Assembly (NCBI RefSeq): GCF_933775445.1
Contig: NC_065877.1
Coordinates: forward strand, 32,550,001 to 32,614,000
Length of the DNA stretch: 64,000 nucleotides
Reading direction: 5' to 3'
Origin: Argentina anserina
Lineage: Eukaryota; Streptophyta; Magnoliopsida; Rosales; Rosaceae
Within the stretch, counting starts at the first letter, position 1. Each line of letters begins with the position of its first letter. This document shows, one piece after another, positions 24,375 through 35,610 of the stretch. The notes under the pieces were generated by a model. The model had not been told where the DNA came from. It made no database searches and saw only the letters and a list, made by a program, of their open reading frames with translations. Position numbers and translations under genes: made by a program.

Positions 24375-24660
24375 GTCGTTAATAACTTTCACGTACGACG
24401 TCCGATTAGAACGCGTGACGTGTCCCCGAAATCGTATCAACAAGCTCTACCACTTTTGTGAAGGAAGTTTGTGGAAGCGAGAGACAGATTAAAAGTCGAC
24501 TCTCGCGTCACGGAAACGTAACGTTTTTCCGAAGACGGTTTCGTTTTCGATTTTACGACGTCACGAAGCGAAACAAATGTGGTTTAATAATTTTACACAC
24601 TTTATTAAAGTCTAAGAATTAAAATAATTTGATTACAAAAAATCGGGTCATTACAAGACA

Positions 24661-25235
24661 TTTAGTTCATCGTGGTAATTCATTTTGAACTTTATATTTT
24701 AGTTATATAGGATCTTAATGAATATGCTATTGAAGAAAAAAAAAAGCTTTCTGAAAGTTAAAAACTCTTCTTTAAATATTATTGTTTTCTCCTTTAAGCA
24801 CGACTCACCCCTCTTCCAAGATCAGTGCTTTAACCTACTCGTGCTCGTGCAATTGATAGTAAGAAACATTCAGGCAAATCGATCAGAATATTATAATTGT
24901 TCATAAATTGGATCGGATAATGTTCCTTCCTACCAGTTTCCATATCATCAGAAATCTATTGTTGGTAATGGGAAGGAGCATATACCAAATAATCCAAATA
25001 AGGAAGAAACTTTGAAATGAAGGTGTAGTAATAACTGTGATGTGAATGATGGACTCATGAATCGAGATTTGTTTGTAAATTGTATATGAAATATCTACTA
25101 ATTAATTCCTCTGTATTCAATTCCATTGCTCCAGCTAGAACGAACAACAATAAAATGTAAAGACGCGAACGCAAACCAAACCAAGAAAAAAAAGCACAAA
25201 ACTCTTCCTCAGTTTTCTACATACAAATCAATCGA
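24661..25235. other. Intergenic; 3' flank of the EF-hand gene
   Basis: AT-rich, with no supported gene. The right part is the 3' untranslated side of the minus-strand gene ending at 25236. Confidence 0.4.
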
Positions 25236-25646
25236 TCAAGGTCGACTCTTAGTATTACTATTCATCTCCGCCTGCAAGCCCTGCTCAAGCCAAATCCAGC
25301 TCTCCTCCATCAACTCAGGACTCAGTCTGAACATCAAAACGCAAAACTCCATCTGATTCAGAGCTCCATCTCCATCCAAGTCACCTTCCTTCAACATACT
25401 CACAAGCTCGTCCTCTCTCAAATCCTGAAGCCCCAGAACAGCAGAATTCCTCCTCAAGCTCTCTAACGTAATGACACCTCTCTCCTTGTCCATCAGCAGC
25501 TGGAAGCCATTGCAGAGCTCCTTGATCAGCCCCTCACCGCCGAGCTTGTCCGCCATCCCTGGTAACAAGTCTTCGAAACCAACATTTGCCCTATTCCCAA
25601 CTCCGGCCATTGACTCTAATATATGATCGACCTTTCCTTGCGTCAC
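25236..25646 (-). CDS. Calcium-binding EF-hand protein, KIC/PBP1-like
   Basis: An intronless 136-residue protein closely resembling the Arabidopsis small EF-hand proteins PBP1 (PINOID-binding) and KIC (partner of the kinesin KCBP). Shared blocks include LGGEGLIKELCNGFQLLMD, the segment GVITLESLRRN, and one canonical EF-hand loop DLDGDGALNQME (residues ~88-99) followed by FCVLMFRLSPELM. Members are single-EF-hand cytosolic calcium sensors that modulate a kinase or a motor; the partner here cannot be read from sequence. Start at the ATG at 25646; the N-terminus up to about residue 20 is variable in the family. Length fits the family (about 120-150). It is the only ordinary single-copy-looking gene between large repeats, and its short intronless form is normal. 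Confidence 0.9.
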   Translation of the reverse strand: MTQGKVDHILESMAGVGNRANVGFEDLLPGMADKLGGEGLIKELCNGFQLLMDKERGVITLESLRRNSAVLGLQDLREDELVSMLKEGDLDGDGALNQMEFCVLMFRLSPELMEESWIWLEQGLQAEMNSNTKSRP

Positions 25647-25700
25647 TAATTGATATATGAATATATCTATGCTCTGATATCTATTGGGTTGAATGCATGG

Positions 25701-25730
25701 AAATATATATAGGAAGATTATTTATATAAG
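25701..25730 (-). promoter_or_regulatory. Candidate TATA elements of the EF-hand gene
   Basis: On the minus strand CTATATATATTT (25701-25712) and CTTATATAAA (about 25721-25730) lie 55-85 bp upstream of the ATG. This suits a short-leader plant promoter. Which one is used cannot be told. Confidence 0.4.
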
Positions 25731-26685
25731 GGAAGAAGGAATAGTGGGTTGTTCTTGGAAGGAGAGGGCTGTGGTCTCGCTATGGATGACAGCAATGGAA
25801 CAGTAGAGTTATTGCTGGTCGGCCTTGATTCTCTGCAACTGCAAGGGCCAGCAAGTGTCCCCGCTCTTTCTCAGAAGCTAGTAGCAGGGGTACTTTTGTC
25901 ATTTTCCATAGCTTAGAGCCTTAGACTTTGGGTTTCCTCTGGCCCTTTTGACCTTTCACAGTTGGGGTGGAAGTTGGTTATTAGTTATTTGAAGGGTTTA
26001 ACTCGTTTCACATGAAAGAGAAAAAAAAAATTGGTCAAACTGGATGGAGCTGAAGACTCTTTCTCTGGTTGGTTTGAGAGTGGGTTGTTCACTTTCCCGG
26101 AAAATGTAGGAGATCTGCTGCAAAATCCTTTGGAAATCGAAGGAAAGTTGCAAGAGGATTTGTTAACAAGTATTGCGTATGACTTTGAAAGCTATAGGCT
26201 TTTGTCCCTTAGAAGAAATGTTCTGGTTCACGGCTCACGTTGGCATCAAGAAAGTATTTTGCTTAGTCTACAAGCTTGTTCAATATGCCATAAATTGGGA
26301 TGTGAACATAGTGATGAGATTGTTATATATGCTTCCTTTCCATTTGTCAATCCTTTGTAGAAATTATGCTCACTCTAGACGCTCCCTTTCTTGGAAAGGA
26401 GAGGAGAGGAATGGGTGATGATTCTTATACGAACAATTGTCCACATAAGAAACTAATCTTAAAAAACTAATATCATATTCGACCGGCACTGGTTATATTT
26501 CATATGACTGTTCGTGCATAGATTTTTACACAATTTGCCTTTCACGTAACGATTAACAAATGTTAAACTGACCATGCCTTTATTGCTTCTTGGTGTATAT
26601 ACGTATCGCATCCGTGTGTGAGTACGACTTAGACAGTTTCCTTAGAGTCCAAGTCAAACGGTTTGGTTGGCTAGTGTAGACTATG
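25731..26685. other. Intergenic, upstream region of the EF-hand gene
   Basis: Contains a 109-codon + frame at 26031-26360 that matches no family I know and is not preceded by promoter signals; I do not call it a gene. Otherwise nothing recognisable before the LTR-like element at 26686. Confidence 0.4.
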
Positions 26686-27240
26686 TGTAATAACCCGAAA
26701 ATTTATAATTATTTTCTAATCATTGTTCGGAGATAATTAAATTGGTGGTGATCCGATTATATAGTACGATGGAGAAAATGAAAGTGTTTGAGCGATTTAT
26801 ACTCAGAAACGTTACCGTGAGTGATGAAGAGTTGACTTTTTATCAGTTAGGAATTTCAGAAAACTTCATTAATGAAAGTCGTAGACTTCGTCAATACGAG
26901 TTCGTAGACGCACGACACGCTTTAATCAGATGTCGTATGTGAAAGTTGTTAGCAACAAAAGTTTGGTTTCCGATTTTGGGATGAGTATAAAAGGAAAGAG
27001 ATGACATTAAATAAGAAAATCTGTTTTTTTTTTTTCAAAATCAACTCGGTCACTGTTCACCCGAGCTCGGGTACTGTTCACGTGACTTTTCCCTCTTTGT
27101 TGCCGAATTTTTCTCCGACCATATCTCCGTCGTCTGGTGACGGAATTGAGTGAGACTAGTGGCGTTGGAACCGTATCTTCATCCCCTACCAATATGGGTT
27201 AGTGTTTGGGAGAGATTCGAGCTGTTTGAAGCCTATAAAT

Positions 27241-27764
27241 TAGGGGTGGGCATAAAAAACGGAAATCCCGATCCCGTCCTGAAATTCATAGGGACGGGAC
27301 GGGACGGAGGTCTAAAAACATTCGTCCTGTCCCGCTTCATAATAGTGGGATGGGACGTGAGACGAATAATTTATATCCCGCTTCGTCCCGTCCCGTCCTG
27401 TCCCACCTTTAATGAAAACTTAAATTTTTTTATATATTTGTATCAAAATGAAACTAATTTATGTTCTTAATAACTCCAAAATTATATCAACTCAAAATAA
27501 TAATGGTAAATTATAATATTTTGAACATAATATGCATTTTTTTTGTTAAAATTTCATTATTGAATGTTACTTTGTTATGAAAAAAATAAAAATATAGGTT
27601 TTTATTTAACTTCATAAGAAGGTGAGATTTGTCCCGTCCCGTCCCAATCGGGATTAATCCCGAGTGGGATGCATTCTTAAAAACCCTCGTCCCGTCCCGA
27701 TCCCGTGCCGCTTCAAAAGAGTGGGACGAGATGTGGGATGAGCCTCGTCCCGTGCCCACCCCTA
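27241..27764. mobile_element. Non-autonomous hAT-type element (MITE)
   Basis: Terminal inverted repeats TAGGGGTGGGCA...TGCCCACCCCTA are the form known from plant hAT elements. The flanking 8-mers CTATAAAT and GCATAAAT agree at six of eight positions, consistent with an 8-bp target duplication that has drifted. The 524-bp body is rich in repeated GGGACGGGAC/GTCCCGTCCC motifs near both ends, giving long subterminal inverted repeats around an AT-rich core. No transposase is encoded. Confidence 0.82.
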
Positions 27765-28969
27765 GCATAAATGAAGAAACAATACGGTTATTCCGTTTGA
27801 AGAATTGAGGAGAACTCCCTCCTCCGGCAACCAATCAAGGTGATTCTTCTTGTGTTTTGAAGCTTGTAGGATGTATATCAACCCTCTAATTTTATCTATT
27901 TTGAAACACACAAGGAGAATCAACGATTTCTTTTTCTAGGGTATGTGAATAGTGCTGATTTTATGCTCTTCGTCGATTAGACTGTTTAGGCTTCGATTTA
28001 GACTTTGGTGTCAATTAGAAAGGTATTGGAAATGTTGTTTAGATTATGGTGGTAAATTGTGGTGATCATTGGTGGTCACCGGAATGGTGGCGGCACATGA
28101 ACAGTGTTTCATGAACAATGTTTTATGAACAGTGTTTTGTTAACAGTGTTAAGCGGTAATGAATCGTCACTTGAGATTTTGCATATCGTTTTCTAAGAAT
28201 TTTATCATGCTATTAGGTGACCGACGAAACAAGTGAGGGAATCGCTCTCGTTGTCGTGGAAGTTGCACACATGAAATAAGGTGAGTAAACCTCACAACGA
28301 TCATCATGATCGAAGTAGTGTTATAATTATTGAATTTAGTTTCAGTTGTTAACATAGTCATTGCATCACTATCTTATAAAAATTGTTCTAAAAATATGTT
28401 TTGGTTTAAATTACGTGAATTTGATCATCTACGGTTCATAGGTAAGTAAAACGCTATTTTAATAAATGATTTTAAAAGGTTTTAGTGATTGAGGACTATG
28501 GTGAATGTGAGTAAATCTCACTATGACAAGTCTACCCTTGGCGGTGACTCATATTTATGATTTCTTAAAAAGACTGAACTGTGACATCTATGTAATATAG
28601 TGGGTTGTGTGTGTGTACGAAAATAGTAAATACGATACATATATATGAGTTGCTATATTATATAATGTTACAGTGTTTATTTAAATTATGAGGTTGTATT
28701 GTGTTCTTGATTAATTGTGGTGGATGAGACTGGAAGGGAGATAAAGTACCTTTCAGTATAATGGATTATTGGAGTGACTATATATATTGTTGTGCAAGAG
28801 TCGCTTGGTTGTAGTACAATAACATGTGTGGATAGTTATATTGTACGTGGTTTTAACATTGAGTCTTGTTAAAACGTTTTCTGGTCTTCAGACGTTCTTG
28901 GCAATAATCGGAACTAAACCTTGACCGAGTGTCGGTTACGATTCAGTTAGAGTTCTAATCTGTCTGCCG

Positions 28970-29330
28970 GTGTACTGCATGATGGGTAACAAATGGATTG
29001 CCTAGGTCTCATGAGTACTCATGTTTTGAGTGATATTGGTTAACAGATGGGTTGCCCAGTGTTTGTGGGTGTACTGCATGAGGGGTAACAGATGAGTACC
29101 TGGGTCTCATGAATACTCATGTTTTAAATGATTTTGGGTAACCAAATAGGTTGCCCAGTGTCTGTCGGTGTACTACATGAGGGGTAACAGATGAGTTGCC
29201 TGGGTCTCATGAGTACCCATGTTTTTAAATGATTTTGAGTAACAAATAAGTTGCCCAGTGTCTCATGATTACACATATTTTTAAATGATATTGGGTAACA
29301 GATGGGTTACCCAGTGTCACATGAGTACAT
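28970..29330 (+). repeat. Short tandem repeats inside solo-LTR copy C
   Basis: About four imperfect units of 85-90 bp share GGGTAACAGATGGGTTGCCC, GGTGTACTGCATGAGG and GTCTCATGAGTAC. The equivalent sequence in copies A (20560-20800) and B (61980-62230) shows the same repeating motif, so it is a conserved feature of the element family. Confidence 0.7.
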
Positions 29331-29769
29331 TTGTCTTTAAATGTTATATATCATATTTCCTTTGTATGCGATGTATGTTATACTGTTGGTTTACTCATAT
29401 GGACTGAAAATCTTACTGGGTTTGTGTTTACAATTCTGGTGCACCAATTCGATGGTGTAGGGGATAGTTCTGTAGGTGGAGATTAGCAGATTCGGAGCGC
29501 TTACTCTGAAGATTTATTTCTTCTATTTGTGGTGAGGATTGAGTGAATTTTACATTTCAATTGGTTATAATACTGAGATATAAACTGGTTATATATTATT
29601 CAAGTCGACTGAGTCGTGTTGTGGACTCAGTTTCGATACACTGTTATTATAAGATGATTTCAATATATTTTGAGATTATTTTAGAGTTTTCATAACTTCG
29701 AATTCAAATTTTTATATTCGAAATTTCAGAATTATGACATTATATCAGCCTTTTATTTCATCTCCAATT

Positions 29770-29843
29770 AGCCATTCATGGCTATCCAAACCTTCTAGCA
29801 ATCTAAATAAGATGACTGCTAGAAGGTTGGGATGACAATGAAT

Positions 29844-29847
<4 letters not shown>
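29770..29847 (+). other. 78-nt imperfect hairpin
   Basis: The 31-nt arms 29770-29800 and 29817-29847 pair at 24 positions by my alignment, including an uninterrupted 12-bp stem AACCTTCTAGCA/TGCTAGAAGGTT next to a 16-nt loop. It could be a tiny MITE relic or a small-RNA precursor. There is no independent evidence for either. Confidence 0.5.

Positions 29848-29884
<37 letters not shown>
29847..29884. repeat. (TA)n microsatellite
   Basis: An uninterrupted run of about 19 TA dinucleotides just after the hairpin. Likely length-polymorphic. Confidence 0.95.
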
Positions 29885-29891
<7 letters not shown>

Positions 29892-30897
29892 CAGTCTTCA
29901 TATTTTCTATGATGTTTAAAGATTTATGTAGGCTTCTTAGCTTCATTCACGTTACTCCTTACCGTATGCAATTTCTCGATTTCATTTCTTATCCAAACAC
30001 TAATATCTGGCCGACCGGTCTTTATTTCATGCTTTAGTATCGGACCTCTACCTGGCTTTCTTTGAACTCTGCTTTGTGTTAATGAATTCTCTGCTCGGCC
30101 ATGGTTTGTCTTCAATTTTTCATGGAAGCAATTTATTAAATCAGTGATGTAACAGAAACTAAATGCACATATTTTTCCATTATTTTGAAATATGTCATCA
30201 TTGCTCTATCACTTAAGTAGAAGCTTAAGTACATTAGATTTTGAGCTGATCTTATAAACATACATAAAGTACACCAGCTAGAAATTTAACCATTGAATTC
30301 TACGACCTTCTGGGGGATACTAATGGTGAGTGCATTGCTAGACAAGATGGTTGTTATTTGAGAAGAAGGAGAACCTAAATTATTTGAACGAGTGTGTATT
30401 GAAAATGCAGGTTCTTTGGAAGTCGGAAGTGAAGTAGCTTCTTCGCCCTGCAACATATGGATTACAGTTGCCATTGTTGGTCGATCTGCGGGAGCTTCTT
30501 GAACACACAAAAAGCCTACTTGGATACATCTCAGAGCTTTGTCAGACTGGCTTGTTTCCCTCACTAATGCGTCAATCACTTCGATTCCTCTGCCTTCCTT
30601 CCATAATTTCCAGGCCTTGAGATGTAAACACATTCGTTCTCATATGTCCAATGCCCGGTTTGGAAACACTTCTAGCATTGTGAAGCTGCAATACCAATAG
30701 TAGATACATCAACCTCCTGTCTCACTGTTATCTGCTGTCCATTAACCTCTTGTCTCACTGTCATATGTTGTCCTTGATATATCAACCTCATGTCCATTAG
30801 CCTTCAGGTCTTTCCCAGGCTGTTGTCCTAGATACATCAACATCATGTCCATCTGATGTCCTAGATACATTAACCTGCTGTCCTAGATACATTCGTC

Positions 30898-33800
30898 ATG
30901 GCTGGTGATGATGTTCTTTCACCAGACAAATCAGTTCCCCCAATTCCACAGAATCATCAAAATCCAAATCTCCCCTCTGAGATCCCTTTTTTACTCATTT
31001 CTCTGATCACTCAGGCCTGGTCCTAATTACTAAAGTCTTGGATGAGAACAACTACAATGGTTTGAAAAAGGATATGCTCCGAGCTTTGAATTCCAAGAAC
31101 AAACTTGGTTTTATCAATGACACAATTGAGTCATCTTCAGAAAAGACTAATTTAGATGGCTACAAGACATGGACTCGGGTCAACGATTTGGTGCAGCAAT
31201 GGATCATCAACGCTGTTAGTCAAGCCATTGCTGAGAGTCTCACCTATTACTCTTCGACTCAAGAGGTATGTGAGGACTTACATGAACGATTTTCACATGG
31301 TAATGCTTGTCGAATTTTTGAGATTCAGCGAGATATAACATGATGTAAGTAAGAGCAACAATCAGTCTCAGCTTATTATATAAAACTGAAATGTTTTCGG
31401 GATGAATTGACTTCCTATTCTGAGGTTCCACACAGCTCCCAAGGAGATCAACAGAGACTAATGCAATTTCTAATGGGTTTGAACGATACTTACAGTGTTA
31501 TTCGCAGTCACATTCTTTTGATGAACCCTTTGCCTACAGTCCGCCAAGCTTACGTTGTTGTTGCCCAAGAAGAGAAGCAACATCTACTCAGTGCTACACA
31601 TCTAGCTGAGTCCAGCGGTAGTGCGGCCATGGCGGTCCGAAACTCTGGCAGATTCACAAATCAAGAACAAGGTAGCAGACCCAATTTCAATCAGGGAAAG
31701 GGGAGATATGAGCGAAATCCCCGACCACATTCTGAAAAATTCAGTTCTCAAGAACGGCGACAAGGATCAGGGAGAGGTCGACCTCAATGCGTCTACTGTG
31801 GAGACCCTGGACATTGGGTTCATACTTGTTTTGAACTGATCGGCTATCCTCCTGGTCACCCAAAGGCGAAGCAAATTTCCACTCCTAAGCCGAATCCCAA
31901 CACTAGTTTTAGAGTTCCATCTGCCAACAACGTTTCTAGCGTTGTAAGTTCTCATGCTGGGCCTTCAGTCACTCTATTTGAAGCCCAATTTAAACGATTT
32001 ATGGCAGCCGTTAGTAGTATGTCTCCAAGAACCAACTCTCATGCCAATGCAACTCTAAAAGCTAAAGCTGCAACTAAACCAGGTTTGTCCAAGGTTGCTT
32101 CCCGCAATTGGATCATCGATAGTGGGGCAACCGATCATATTTCATCATCAACTGAATTAATTCATGCTGATAATCGATGTTCCTTGCCTCCAGTCTTATT
32201 ACTTAGTGGGGATAAAGTTGCTATTGTCGCAAAATGATCACTGCCCTTAAGTTCCAATTTTTACCTCCATGATGTGTTATCTGTGCCAAAAGTTAAAGTT
32301 GATTTGATGTCAGTTAGTCGTTTGACAAGAGACATAAATTGTTCAGTGACTTTTTATCCTTATTGGTGCATATTGCAGGATCTGACTGCAAGGTAGATGA
32401 TTGGTTTGGGTGAACAACGTGATGGATTATACTATTTGGTGACCTTAGCGATGGAGAAGTCCATGAACCAACCTACCTCCACCACTAAACAGTCTACCTA
32501 CAATCTCTCTATATCCTCCACCGATCTTTGGCATAATAGGCTCAGACATGTATCTTCACCATGCTTAGGTTTCTTCGTTAAACATTTTCTGAAATTTCAT
32601 AAAGCTTGACACATATGTCCTATGGCAAAACAGAGTCGTTTACCTTTCTATAATATCAAAATTTCCTCGAATAAACCTTTTGAAATTATTTATTGTGACA
32701 TTTAGGGTTGTTATCAACATCCTTCAGTTTATGGTGCTCATTATTTTCTTACAATAGTTGATGACTATTCACGTTTTACATACATTTTTCTAATGTGACA
32801 TAAGAGTGAAGCACAACCTCTCATAAAGCGTCTTTTAACTATTCTCTTACGCAACTCGACTCTCGCATTCAATTTTTTCGCAGTGACAATTGTGCTGAAT
32901 TTATCTCACTTTGTCCTTTCTTTTCTAATAATGGAGTTGTTTTCCACCATTTTTGCGTTTACACACCTCAACAAAATGGGGTTATGGAATGTAAGCATCG
33001 TCATATACTCCAAGTTGCTCGGGCATTAAAATTCCAAGCTCACATTCCCTCACAATTTTAGGGTGATTGTGCACTTACAACCGTTCACATCATCAATAGG
33101 TTACCCACACATCTTCTTTCCTTCAAAACTCCTTTTAAACTACTATACTCCAAACCTCATTCTTTTTCTCATGTTCGTGTTTTTGGGTGTCTAGCTTATG
33201 CTACAAATGTTCATCATTCCCATAAGTTCGATCAACGTGCTACTCGATCTCTCTTTATCGGGTATTCGGTCGGTCAAAAGGCTTTTAAACTATATGATTT
33301 GTCTACAAAAAATGTTTTTACCAGTTGGGATGTTAAATTCAATGAAGATATATTCCCTTATGCAGCCTTAGACCCTTTAGGCCACCAACCCGGCCCAATT
33401 TTTGCTCTAATACACGAACCCGACCCTGTCCTTCCTTTATCTGATATCGATAGCTTCACTTTCGATATGGCCATGCTTGAGTTACAACCTTCACCAACTC
33501 ACTCTCCTCCATGTCCATCCACGACAACTCCACCCTCTCCCTCACCTTCCACGCCACCACCTCCGTCTCCACCACCTCTGTTCCGTACATACTCCTGTCA
33601 TCCACCACCCTCTGCCCAGCCTCCGCCTGATCCGCCCACATCAGTCGCCCCACCCACCACCGAACCCATCCCTTTCCTTCGCACCTACCGGACCGCCTCA
33701 CTTACAATGTTCGCTCCATTCACTCAGATATGTCGTCCTTCTTGTTGCCTGGTCCAACTAAAGGAACTCGTTACCCGTTGGCTAGCTATCTCTCTTACCA

Positions 33801-35391
33801 TCGGTGTGTGCCCCATCATCAGACTTTCTTGGCTCATATCAGTCATGTCATTGAGCTACACACCTATTTTGAGGCAGTTGTTCATCTGGCATGGTAGCAA
33901 GCCATGTTTTCTTAATTGCAAGCCCTCGAGACTAATGGCACATGGACTCTTACCACACTTCCGGCTGGTAAAATTTCCATTGATTGTCGTTAGGTATATA
34001 AGATCAAGCACAAAGCAGACGGCTATGTTGAACATTATAGCTCATTTGGTTGCCAAGGGTTTCACTCAGTTAGAAGGTGTCTATTATCAGGAGACTTTTT
34101 CCCTTACTCCTAAAATTACTACTGTTCGTTGTCACTTAGCTTTAGCAACTGCTCGTCGTTAGAAATTACACCAATTGGATGTGAATAATGCTTTCCTTCA
34201 TGGTAATTTATCAGAGGAAATATATATATCTTCTTCGCCATATCTTCAGTGATAGGGGGAGGAGAATCTGGTATGTCGATTGCACAAGTCTTTATATGGT
34301 TTGAAACAGGCTTCAAGGCAGTGAGTGGTTTGAGAAGTTTTCTGATGCAGTAAAGTCAACCGGGTATGTTCAATCTAAAGCTGATTATTCATTGTTCACT
34401 AAGAAGAAAGGGAATTTATTTACTGCACTTTTGATTCACGTTGATGATATATTGATTACTTGGAATGACTTGGAGACAATTGCTGCACTTAAGACTTTCT
34501 TGCATAGTCAATTTCACCTCAAGGATCTTGGAGACTTAAAGTATTTTTTTAGCATCGAGGTTTCAACTTCGAAACGTGGTATCTTTATCATTCAACGTTA
34601 ATATGCCTTAGAGATTATTGAAGATGCAGGATTATTAGGGGACGCTCCGACAGATACTCCCATGGAAAAAGGCTTGAAATTGTCGAAGCATAGTGACTGC
34701 TCAAAGACCCTGAGAAATACAGGAGGTTGATTGGCCGACTCATATATCTCACTGTATCCCATCCTGATATTACCTATGTTGTCCATGTCCTTAGTAGCTT
34801 TATGAATCAACCTAGGAAGACGCATTGGGAAGCAATATTAAGAGTGGTACGTTACTTGAAAGGTGTTACAGGACAAAGTTTATTCTTCTCTTCCATCAAT
34901 AATTTATGGTTAAGAGCCTATTGTGATTCTGATTGGGAAGGATGTCCGGTCACAAGAAGATCTACAACCGGATACTTTGTCTTTCTTGGATCTTCCTTGG
35001 TCTCTTGGAAGTCTAAGCGGCAAAAGACAATGTCTTTATCTTTAGCAGAGGCTGAATATCGAGCTATGATAGTCACATGCTGTGAGTTGACTTGGTTATG
35101 TTGCTTACTTAAGGATTTGGGCATGTTGCTTCATGAGTCAGCTTTGTTATTATGTGACAACAAGGCTGCACTCCACATTGCAGCCAATCCTTTTTTCATG
35201 AGCCAACAAGGCACATTGAGATGGACTGCCATTATATCCGAGACAAAATTCTAGATGGTTATGTGGTCACAAGACATGTAAGTTTTGTCTATCAACTAGC
35301 TTATGTTCTCACTAAACCATTGGGGAAAGACATATTTATTCCTATGATTCGCAAGTTGGGAGTGCAAGACATCCACTCTCCAACTTGAGGA
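30898..35391 (+). pseudogene. RE1-like copia gag-pol, heavily broken
   Basis: Gag begins near 30898 (MAGDDVLSPDKSVPP) and shifts frame before VLDENNYNGLKKDMLRALN. Other landmarks: zinc knuckle CVYCGDPGHWVHTC near 31790, protease WIIDSGATDHISSS near 32110, GAG pre-integrase WHNRLRHVSSPC near 32530, integrase VDDYSRFTYIFLM near 32760 and QQNGVMEC near 32970, reverse transcriptase LYGLKQASRQ near 34300 and VDDILIT near 34440, RNase H YCDSDWEGCPVTRRSTTGYF near 34920. Many stops and shifts interrupt each domain. A proline/serine-rich linker at 33480-33700 between integrase and reverse transcriptase is usual for copia. It has no capacity to move by itself. Confidence 0.85.
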
Positions 35392-35395
35392 GGAG

Positions 35396-35610
35396 TGTTG
35401 AGAAACAAATCTGTTATATTGATTGTAATAGGTTTTGTATGAGTTGTAAAATTTCCTTATGTATAGTAATATGTTGTGTAAGTTGTAAAACTTTCTTATG
35501 TGTAGTAATAAGTTGTGTATGAGTTGTTTGAATATTCTCACTGCTGTATAAAGCTCATAGTGCAATACCAATGAAAGACACTTCAGCCATTTCTTTTTTT
35601 TTCTTTTACA
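35396..35610 (+). repeat. 3' LTR of the RE1-like element
   Basis: Begins TGTTGAGAAAC right after the polypurine tract and ends near TTTTACA. Its end is set by the CA dinucleotide because no intact 5' LTR is available for comparison. It contains short internal repeats of TATGNNTAGTAATANGTTGTGTA. Confidence 0.65.

Larger units (their letters stand above)
20136..24655 (-). mobile_element. Solo-LTR-like element, family 'TGTAACGACCC', copy A
   Basis: Ends are TGTTACGACCC and GGGTCATTACA, an 11-base imperfect inverted terminus with TG...CA. It is flanked by a perfect 5-bp duplication AGACA (20131-20135 and 24656-24660). Without the nested insert at 22024-24374 it is about 2.16 kb. No paired second LTR, primer site or gag-pol is present, so a solo LTR left by recombination is the simplest reading. 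The strand is inferred by homology to copy C, where a TATAAAA lies about 300 bp from the TGTAATAACCC end. Inside are short tandem segments: GTACTCATGAG/GGTAACCCA-rich repeats near 20560-20800 and TTTACNNTACGTAAATTAC repeats near 21530-21660. The 21670-21960 part is GC-rich. Confidence 0.75.
26686..29739 (+). mobile_element. Solo-LTR-like element, family 'TGTAACGACCC', copy C (old)
   Basis: This is an inverted, diverged copy of the element at 20136. It starts TGTAATAACCCG and its right part is the reverse complement of the left part of copy A (for example the CTACACCATCGAATTGGTGCACC block near 29440-29465). A TATAAAA at about 26987 and the direction of homology suggest + orientation. The terminal base pairs and flanking 5-mers (CTATG and TTATA) have drifted, so it is older than copy A. 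No coding region is present. Near 28970-29330 it has about four tandem units of roughly 85-90 bp containing GGGTAACAGATG and GTCTCATGAGTAC. A hAT MITE interrupts it at 27241. Confidence 0.7.
30680..35610 (+). mobile_element. RE1-like Ty1/copia retrotransposon, degenerate
   Basis: Inserted in the last intron of the receptor kinase pseudogene, in opposite orientation to it. The 3' LTR is present (35396-35610), preceded by the polypurine tract TTGAGGAGGAG. The 5' LTR is nearly gone: only a short GCAATACCAAT-like match to the LTR remains near 30690, and no Met-tRNA primer site is seen. About 200 bp of CTAGATACATCAACCT-type short repeats lie before gag. It is much older than the copia element at 14653, judging by the many stops in all domains. 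Confidence 0.85.

Noticed and set aside
20136..24655. Reading copy A as a DNA transposon because of its inverted ends
   Set aside because: TG...CA termini with a 5-bp duplication fit an LTR better; the ~11-bp inverted termini are within the range seen for LTRs, and no transposase is present.
26031..26360. 109-codon + frame
   Set aside because: No recognised domain, no splice or promoter context, and not repeated elsewhere in the window. I cannot support it as a gene.
29847..29884. TA run as a possible origin or promoter element
   Set aside because: A simple microsatellite. No gene start lies close enough to use it as a TATA box.
33480..33760. Proline-rich frame that could be a cell-wall protein
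   Set aside because: It is the usual low-complexity linker between integrase and reverse transcriptase of a copia polyprotein.
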